From Lewinellaceae bacterium (GTDB taxonomy: Bacteria > Bacteroidota > Bacteroidia > Chitinophagales > Saprospiraceae): DNA of 64,000 bases. The position numbers were made by a program, and so were the translations under genes. Under the pieces are notes generated by a model, which saw nothing but the letters and a program-made list of their open reading frames with translations, was not told where the DNA came from and did no database searches. Numbering within the stretch: the stretch's first letter is position 1; the number at the start of each line of letters is the position of its first letter. Location: the NCBI GenBank assembly GCA_020636435.1, contig JACJXX010000001.1, positions 3,613,001-3,677,000 on the forward strand, in the 5' to 3' direction. Shown here piece by piece: positions 59,321-64,000 of this stretch.

Positions 59321-60223
59321 CTACCCGGCAGCAGTGCTTTTGTCCCCGAACCGCCTTCGCAGCAACGGGTAGCTGAAAACAACGGCCAGGATAATCAGAA
59401 CGCCCCAGTAAAAGCCGGGTGAAAGTTCCTTATGATCCTTCAACAAAAACCACGCCAGGGCAATGCCATAAACGGGCTCCAGGTTGATGGCCAGGTTGGA
59501 TGCAAAAGCAGACAAGTGCCGCAGAGAACGCAGGGCAAGGACGTAGGCCAGGGTGGTGCACAACAGGGAAAGGAGGATAAGATAGAACCAATCTACGCGG
59601 GAAGGCAGCAATTGGGCCGGGCTTTCGCTTTGGCTGAGGTAAACCGGCAGCACCAGGCTCAGGAACAGCCAGGCGCTTCCCAACTCCAGAAAAGTAATGC
59701 TCATCTCGTCCGTCCGCCCGATCAGCTTCTTGTTTAGGGTGGCAAAAAGGGCGGCCATCAGAGCGGCGGCGAGCCCCGCCAGGATGCCTGAGTTCATCTC
59801 GGCGGCAGTACTGTGGACGATCAGGGCCATGCCGGGAATGATCGCCATGCCGAGCAGGATTTCATGCCAGCGCATCCGCTGCCGCATGATGAAGGGCTCC
59901 AGCAAAGAGGTGAAAAAAGAGGCTGTCGCCATGCAGATCAGCGCGATGGAGGCATTGGCCAGCTTGATGGCCCCGTAGAATGCCAGCCAATGGACAGCGA
60001 CCAACACGCCGATACCCATAAACTGCAGAATGGTTGACCAGGGAAGTTGCCGCAGCGCTTTGCCGCCCCGGATCAGAAAAAGCAGGCTGATGCTGGTGAT
60101 CAAAACCCGCCACCAGACAATGGCCAGGGCGGAAAGCTGAATGAGGTCTCCCAGAATAGCGGTAAACCCGAAAAGGAATACGGCGATATGGAGTTCGAGG
60201 TAGGCGCGCTTTTCATTATCCAT
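59321..60223 (-). CDS. EamA/DMT-family permease
   Basis: 300 residues from the ATG at 60221-60223; a start 12 codons upstream is also possible. There are ten predicted membrane helices in two EamA halves: first half HIAVFLFGFTAILGDLIQLS to LANASIALICMATASFFTSL, second half ILAGLAAALMAALFATLNKK to ALAWFLLKDHKELSPGFYWG. It is a drug/metabolite-superfamily exporter of undefined substrate in the inner membrane. A short family B element abuts its stop codon, and ftsH is convergent beyond it. Confidence 0.9.
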   Translation of the reverse strand: MDNEKRAYLELHIAVFLFGFTAILGDLIQLSALAIVWWRVLITSISLLFLIRGGKALRQLPWSTILQFMGIGVLVAVHWLAFYGAIKLANASIALICMATASFFTSLLEPFIMRQRMRWHEILLGMAIIPGMALIVHSTAAEMNSGILAGLAAALMAALFATLNKKLIGRTDEMSITFLELGSAWLFLSLVLPVYLSQSESPAQLLPSRVDWFYLILLSLLCTTLAYVLALRSLRHLSAFASNLAINLEPVYGIALAWFLLKDHKELSPGFYWGVLIILAVVFSYPLLRRRFGDKSTAAG

Positions 60224-60382
60224 CTGTATCGGTTTGGGCCGCAAAGCAGGAAAATTCATCAGACTTTCCTTATCTTTAGGGGCGCGAAAAAATTATCCGC
60301 CCGGCACTAAACGGACTTATGCGGTTCACTGTTTATCAAAAGACGAAAATTAAAGGCATTAACTTAAAAACCATCAATACTA

Positions 60383-60853
60383 ATGTCAGTAAATGTAGGT
60401 GACAAAGCACCATCTTTTTCGCTGTACTCCTCCGACAAGAAAGCAGTCTCGCTAAAAGACTACGAGGGGAAAAATGTCGTTTTGCTTTTTTTCCCACTGG
60501 CTTTCACCAGCGTCTGTACCGATGAACTATGCTCGATGCGGGACAATATCGCTCAGTACAACGGGGCGGATGCCAACGTCCTGGCCGTCTCCGTAGATAC
60601 ACCCCAAACGCTGGCGAAGTTCAAAGCCGAACTGGGCCTTAACTTTCCCCTTCTTTCCGATTTCAACAAAGAAACATCCCGTGCCTACGGCGCGTTATAT
60701 GAAGAATTCGTTATGGGAATGAGAGGCGTCTCCAAGCGCTCGGCATTCGTCATCGACAAGAACGGCGTAGTTCGTTATTCCGAGGTGCTGGAAAATGCGG
60801 GCAGCCTCCCAAATTTTGAGGCCGTCCGGGAAACTTTAAGCAAACTGAATTAG
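60383..60853 (+). CDS. Peroxiredoxin (AhpE/1-Cys-like)
   Basis: 156-residue thioredoxin-fold peroxidase that reduces hydroperoxides. The start MSVNVGDKAPSFSLYSSDKK is typical. The active site FFPLAFTSVCTDELCSMRDN has the peroxidatic Cys in the P-x(3)-T/S-x(2)-C position with a second Cys four residues later. GVSKRSAFVIDKNGVVRY contains the conserved Arg region. There is no C-terminal resolving Cys, so recycling by an external thiol or via the nearby Cys is expected. It is cytosolic. Confidence 0.93.
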   Translation: MSVNVGDKAPSFSLYSSDKKAVSLKDYEGKNVVLLFFPLAFTSVCTDELCSMRDNIAQYNGADANVLAVSVDTPQTLAKFKAELGLNFPLLSDFNKETSRAYGALYEEFVMGMRGVSKRSAFVIDKNGVVRYSEVLENAGSLPNFEAVRETLSKLN

Positions 60854-60900
60854 TTGGTTTAATACAACAGCCTGGCTGACAGGCAAAAAGCAGAATCATC

Positions 60901-60998
60901 GGCTACTGGTCTAAGGCTGGACAAGTTCAGCGTTCGAGGTTCGACGAGGCTTGGCAACCCATTGGCTATCAACGCTGTCCAACGTTAGACGCATAGCC
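60901..60998. mobile_element. Family B miniature inverted-repeat element, copy 4
   Basis: A 98-bp element, the shortest copy, starting GGCTACTGGTCTAAGGCTGG and ending with the complement of GGCTATGCGTCTAACGTTGG. It has a perfect 8-bp target duplication GAATCATC (60893-60900 and 60999-61006). Its right end lies 27 bp before the clpS ATG, so it interrupts or forms the clpS 5' region. A reading frame through it extends clpS falsely upstream. Confidence 0.9.
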
Positions 60999-61025
60999 GA
61001 ATCATCAACTATAAAATCCGGAAAT

Positions 61026-61337
61026 ATGATGGATGAGCTGTACAATCACACCGTAGAAGAGCTGGAGGAAGTAATCGTTGAAGAAGACATTTCGGATTCG
61101 GATATAGGCGAACAGGCACAACTCATCGTTTACAATGATGACCACAATACTTTTGAATGGGTCATTCAATGCTTTCAGGAGGTGCTTAACCATACGCTCG
61201 AACAGGCTGAACAACTCTCCCTCATCATTCACTTCAAGGGCAAGGCAACCGTGAAGACCGCCCCGAAAAATGTACTTAAACCCAAGAAAGACGCCCTCGT
61301 TGACCGGGGCCTTTCCGCTGTGATTGAAGGAACCTGA
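61026..61337 (+). CDS. clpS: ATP-dependent Clp protease adaptor ClpS
   Basis: 103 residues from ATG 61026 (MMDELYNHTVEELEEVIVEE). The flexible acidic N-terminus leads into the ClpS core LIVYNDDHNTFEWVIQCFQE, which forms the N-degron pocket, then ALxEL-type helix residues and HFKGKATVKTAPKNVLKPKK. ClpS binds destabilising N-terminal residues (Phe, Leu, Trp, Tyr) and delivers the protein to ClpAP. It is 16 bp before aat, which creates such N-termini, so the two form an N-degron operon. Family B copy 4 sits in its leader. Confidence 0.93.
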   Translation: MMDELYNHTVEELEEVIVEEDISDSDIGEQAQLIVYNDDHNTFEWVIQCFQEVLNHTLEQAEQLSLIIHFKGKATVKTAPKNVLKPKKDALVDRGLSAVIEGT

Positions 61338-61353
61338 CATACTACCTTGCTGA

Positions 61354-62073
61354 ATGCCCATTTTCTGGCTCTCCGAACAAAACATCGTATTTCCCGACCC
61401 GGAACTCGCTGACCCTCAAGGGGTACTGGCCATCGGCGGCGACCTCTCCCCCCAGCGCCTGCTCAGCGCTTACCAAATGGGCATTTTCCCCTGGTTCAGC
61501 CCCGGAGACCCCATCCTCTGGTGGTCGCCCGATCCCCGCTTCGTACTCTACCCCGATGAGCTGAAAGTGGCCCGCAGCATGCGCCCCTATTTCAACCAAC
61601 GCAAGTTTGACGTAACTTTCGACCGGCAATTCGAAACCGTGATGCGCCATTGCGCGGCCCAGTACCGCGCCGGACAGGGAGGCACCTGGATCACCAAAGG
61701 GATGATCAAAGGGTATACCCAGCTACACGAAATGGGGTACGCTCATTCAGTGGAAGTGCTGCAGGAGGGCAAACTGGTGGGCGGCTTATACGGTATTGCA
61801 CTGGGCAAGGTTTTCTTTGGAGAGTCTATGTTCACCGAAGCCAGCAATGCGTCCAAATTCGGATTCATCAGCCTGGTGCGCAAATTGAAAGAGCGGGGCT
61901 TCTGGCTGGTCGATTGCCAGCAGGAAACCAGCCACCTGGCCAGCCTGGGTGCGCGCAGCATACCCCGGCGGAAATTTCTGGGCTACCTGAAGCGAAACGA
62001 ACAGGAGGCTGGATTGAAAGGCAGTTGGGCAAAATGGGGCGAAGAAAGTGGGGGGGGTGGGGCAATACAATAG
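61354..62073 (+). CDS. aat: Leucyl/phenylalanyl-tRNA--protein transferase
   Basis: 239 residues. It transfers Leu or Phe from charged tRNA to proteins with N-terminal Arg or Lys, marking them for ClpS/ClpAP. Family features are FPDPELADPQGVLAIGGDLS, LSAYQMGIFPWFSPGDPILW, WWSPDPRFVL, GGTWITKGMIKGYTQLHEMG, HSVEVLQEGKLVGGLYGIAL and GKVFFGESMFTEASNASKFG. The C-terminus after the domain is Gly-rich and short (GEESGGGGAIQ). It lies 16 bp downstream of clpS in the same operon, a clear functional pair. Confidence 0.96.
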   Translation: MPIFWLSEQNIVFPDPELADPQGVLAIGGDLSPQRLLSAYQMGIFPWFSPGDPILWWSPDPRFVLYPDELKVARSMRPYFNQRKFDVTFDRQFETVMRHCAAQYRAGQGGTWITKGMIKGYTQLHEMGYAHSVEVLQEGKLVGGLYGIALGKVFFGESMFTEASNASKFGFISLVRKLKERGFWLVDCQQETSHLASLGARSIPRRKFLGYLKRNEQEAGLKGSWAKWGEESGGGGAIQ

Positions 62074-62128
62074 GGCTTGTGCGCCTGCCTGCGGGGAGGG
62101 TGTACGGGCCTGGCCATAGCAATAGGAA

Positions 62129-62141
62129 GTGTACGGTGTAC
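62129..62141. repeat. GTGTACGGTGTAC motif in the aat-lysE gap
   Basis: An exact inverted-orientation copy of the 13-mer GTACACCGTACAC found near 22.1 kb and 31.0 kb. A partial GTGTACGGGCCTGGCCATA lies 30 bp before it (62099-62117). Both sit between the convergent aat and lysE genes. Confidence 0.6.
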
Positions 62142-62147
62142 GGGGCG

Positions 62148-62783
62148 CTACAACATCAACACCCGCACCAGCAGAACCACCGCAAAGGCGATCAGCGCGC
62201 CGCCCGAAATGCGGCGCAGCCACAGCAGATGGATCGGCTGCAAGACTCTCCGGATGCGCTTGGCCAGTATCACTTTGGAAAAATCTGTTATCACGATGGT
62301 GGTGAAAATACTGCCGAAAAAGAGTATTGCCTCCCGGCTGTCGAGCCCTCCGTCGGTGACCGTGGTGGTAGTCACGCCGATCCAGAAGAAAAAAGTAAAA
62401 GGGTTAACGGTATTGATGAGAAAGCCTTTCGTCCACAGCGAAAAATAGCTGGAAGAGCGGAAAGTCGTTTTCGCCCATTGAGGATTGGCGCCTACCTTTG
62501 GAGCTGTAACCAGGGCGCCCAGCCCGAACGCGGTGAGGGTAACGCTGCCGACGATGCCGAGGTACAGCGCAAATTCCGGCCCTTCCACCAGGCGCGTGAT
62601 GTAAGACACTCCGAAGTAAGCGCCCAGAATGAAGAGCAAGTCGCTGACCCAGATGCCCATCCCGACCATGGCGCCGGCCCGGATACCCTGCTCCACCCCG
62701 GCTTGTATGAGGGCAAAGAAAATAGGGCCTATCAGAATGGCCAGGATCAAGCCGAGTTTAATGCCGTCAAAAATAAAATCCAT
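62148..62783 (-). CDS. LysE/RhtB-family amino-acid exporter
   Basis: 211 residues with six hydrophobic helices. The N-terminal LGLILAILIGPIFFALIQAG carries the family G-P-x(3) pattern. FLINTVNPFTFFFWIGVTTT is the conserved NPK/NP-type motif in helix 4. The last helix is ISGGALIAFAVVLLVRVL. Typical substrates are amino acids or related small molecules, unspecified here. It starts 37 bp after the end of the GH3 gene on the same strand, so they are likely co-transcribed. Confidence 0.9.
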   Translation of the reverse strand: MDFIFDGIKLGLILAILIGPIFFALIQAGVEQGIRAGAMVGMGIWVSDLLFILGAYFGVSYITRLVEGPEFALYLGIVGSVTLTAFGLGALVTAPKVGANPQWAKTTFRSSSYFSLWTKGFLINTVNPFTFFFWIGVTTTTVTDGGLDSREAILFFGSIFTTIVITDFSKVILAKRIRRVLQPIHLLWLRRISGGALIAFAVVLLVRVLML

Positions 62784-62820
62784 CCCTGTTTCGCATTGTT
62801 CAGCCGCAAAATAACAGGAA

Positions 62821-64000
62821 TTAACGGCTATGGGAAATACTGGCCTTGCTTCCCCGGTTTTTCAGTTTCTGGCGGACGAAATTTTCCCATTCTGCAAATT
62901 GGCTGCCTTTCATCACCCGGGGAAATTTATTCTGCCCGCCCATCTTGCCTTTCAATTCCTGCCACTGGTAAAATATTTCTGCCGGCAGGGTTTGTACCTG
63001 GATTTTGAGCAGAGAGCCGCGCTCGGTGCGGTAGTCGTCGTTCACTTCCATGAGCCGTTCATCCAGCAGCCTGGCTACCGGCGCGCTATCGGCCATGGGT
63101 TCGCAACCTATGTACCACTGGTGGGCGAACCGGCCTTCCTGCACCACCGGGCCGACGGTAAACTCCCGGATGTTGATGTCCAGTTTTTCTTCTGCGTACT
63201 GTATGCCCTGGTTCATATTGTCCACGGAGAGGTGCTCTCCGCAAATGCTGAGAAAATGTTTGGTGCGCCCGGTGATGATGATTTCCCAGCGTTCCTTGTT
63301 GGTGAAGCGCACCGTATCGCCGATGAGGTAGCGCCAGGCGCCGGAGCAGGTGCTGATGAGGAGCGCATAGTCGACGCCTTCCTGCACATCCTCGATCGTA
63401 CAGGCCTTTGGCTGCCCGGCCAGTTGCCCCTCTTCATCAAAATTTTCGGCATTGAAAGGAATAAACTCAAAGAATATGCCATTGCGCACCAGCAGGCGCA
63501 TTCCCCTGCTGCCCGGACGGTCCTGGTAGGAGATGAACCCTTCGGAAGCCAGGTAGGTGTCCATGTAAACCAGAGGCTGGGCCAAAAGCTTTTCGAACCC
63601 CTTCTTCAGGGGCTCGAAGGCGATCCCGCCGTGCACGCAGACCCGCAGGTTGGGCCATACCTGATGGATGTTGTCCAACTGGTGGTATTCAATAATGCGC
63701 TCAATCATGAGTTGCAGCCAGGAGGGGATGCCGACGATGAAGCCAATATCCCACTCCGGAGCAAGGCGGGCGATCTCGTTGATGCGCTCGTCCCAATCGC
63801 GAATGCGGGAAATTTCCGCTCCCGGCTTGTAATAAGGGCGCAGCCAGTACGGCGGCTGGCTGGCGTTGATGCCGCTGAGGTCTCCCATAAAGTAGCCGCC
63901 CTGGTCCTGCAGGTCGCTGCTGCCGCCCAGCATGAGCATGGGCTTGGTATACAGCTCGGGGTCGACGTCAAAATTGGTGAGGGCAAAGAACATTTTGAGG
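62821..64000 (-). CDS. GH3-family acyl-adenylate/amide synthetase, 5' end missing
   Basis: 393 codons of an open frame that continues past the right edge; the internal ATG at 63991-63993 is probably not the start. GH3 proteins are about 500 residues, so roughly 100 N-terminal residues are outside. Seen are GIPSWLQLMIERII, VYMDTYLASEGFISYQD (the YxASE motif of the adenylate site), YALLISTCSGAWRYLIGDTV and IIITGRTKHFLSICGEHLS (hinge and C-terminal domain). Plant GH3 enzymes conjugate amino acids to hormones via acyl-AMP. Bacterial members have unknown substrates. The downstream LysE-type exporter could export a product or amino acid, an inference only. Confidence 0.88.
   Translation of the reverse strand, partial: LKMFFALTNFDVDPELYTKPMLMLGGSSDLQDQGGYFMGDLSGINASQPPYWLRPYYKPGAEISRIRDWDERINEIARLAPEWDIGFIVGIPSWLQLMIERIIEYHQLDNIHQVWPNLRVCVHGGIAFEPLKKGFEKLLAQPLVYMDTYLASEGFISYQDRPGSRGMRLLVRNGIFFEFIPFNAENFDEEGQLAGQPKACTIEDVQEGVDYALLISTCSGAWRYLIGDTVRFTNKERWEIIITGRTKHFLSICGEHLSVDNMNQGIQYAEEKLDINIREFTVGPVVQEGRFAHQWYIGCEPMADSAPVARLLDERLMEVNDDYRTERGSLLKIQVQTLPAEIFYQWQELKGKMGGQNKFPRVMKGSQFAEWENFVRQKLKNRGSKASISHSR

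Noticed and set aside
61650..63008. 452-codon plus-strand frame over aat, lysE and GH3
   Set aside because: Overlaps three genes with clear motifs in other frames; the sequence is low-complexity basic.
1..64000. tRNA, rRNA and riboswitch genes
   Set aside because: Intergenic regions were read for cloverleaf-type CCA-adjacent stems and known conserved cores; none was convincing.

Overview
The window looks like chromosome of a moderately GC-rich Bacteroidota bacterium, most likely from the Saprospiraceae/Saprospirales side. Four things point there: secreted proteins ending in type IX secretion (T9SS) C-terminal sorting domains of both type A and type B; a PorP/SprF-type partner gene and a PorE-like TPR/PD40/OmpA protein; promoters of the Bacteroidota form TTTG-N18..20-TAnnTTTG; and family-specific genes such as DUF5686, DUF6503 and a short F1 epsilon subunit. 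The species cannot be named from sequence alone. No rRNA, tRNA, CRISPR array, phage or transposase gene was seen.

Layout. 1-7.3 kb: start of a PorP/SprF gene and a 2381-residue type B T9SS adhesin. 7.8-14.1 kb: gltX with a small downstream gene, a NodB deacetylase, a tocopherol-cyclase-like protein, a YkvA-like protein and an aminopeptidase P. 14.4-22.0 kb: a 1920-residue CHRD-repeat T9SS protein divergent from an ECF sigma/anti-sigma pair. 22.2-24.1 kb: atpD-atpC. 24.4-27.5 kb: a two-gene operon of a P-loop ATPase and a TPR protein with a degenerate NTPase-like head. This is the most system-like accessory locus here and has its own promoter. 27.7-29.9 kb: an RND/MMPL exporter split by one in-frame amber codon. 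30-39.5 kb: YwqG, DUF5686, rnhB, a run of three T9SS-exported proteins (the first an M43-like metalloprotease behind a C8 tract) and an MBL hydrolase. 39.7-47.3 kb: a large surface protein, mtaB, lgt, a VOC protein and a lipoprotein. 47.5-50 kb: a low-GC orphan cytosine-5 methyltransferase that appears to have landed in, and truncated, a small secreted-protein gene. 50-64 kb: a PorE-like protein, a 2-oxoacid dehydrogenase E2, cinA, birA, rsfS, ftsH, an EamA permease, a peroxiredoxin, the N-degron pair clpS-aat, a LysE exporter and a partial GH3 enzyme.

The most striking non-coding signal is a set of small non-autonomous elements. Family A has three copies, each exactly 159 bp, with about 20-bp terminal inverted repeats and a flanking TNA triplet. 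Family B has four copies of 98-125 bp with about 24-bp inverted repeats; three have perfect 8-bp target duplications and one has 7 of 8. Family D is a single 214-bp element with 14-bp inverted repeats and a 7-bp flanking repeat. Several sit directly against stop codons or just upstream of start codons. A dispersed 13-bp motif, GTACACCGTACAC, recurs in three intergenic regions.

Functional themes: T9SS export and surface adhesion; protein quality control and N-degron recognition (ftsH, clpS, aat); and translation and tRNA modification (gltX, mtaB, rsfS). An accessory layer of methyltransferase, ATPase/TPR operon and miniature elements is superimposed on this core.
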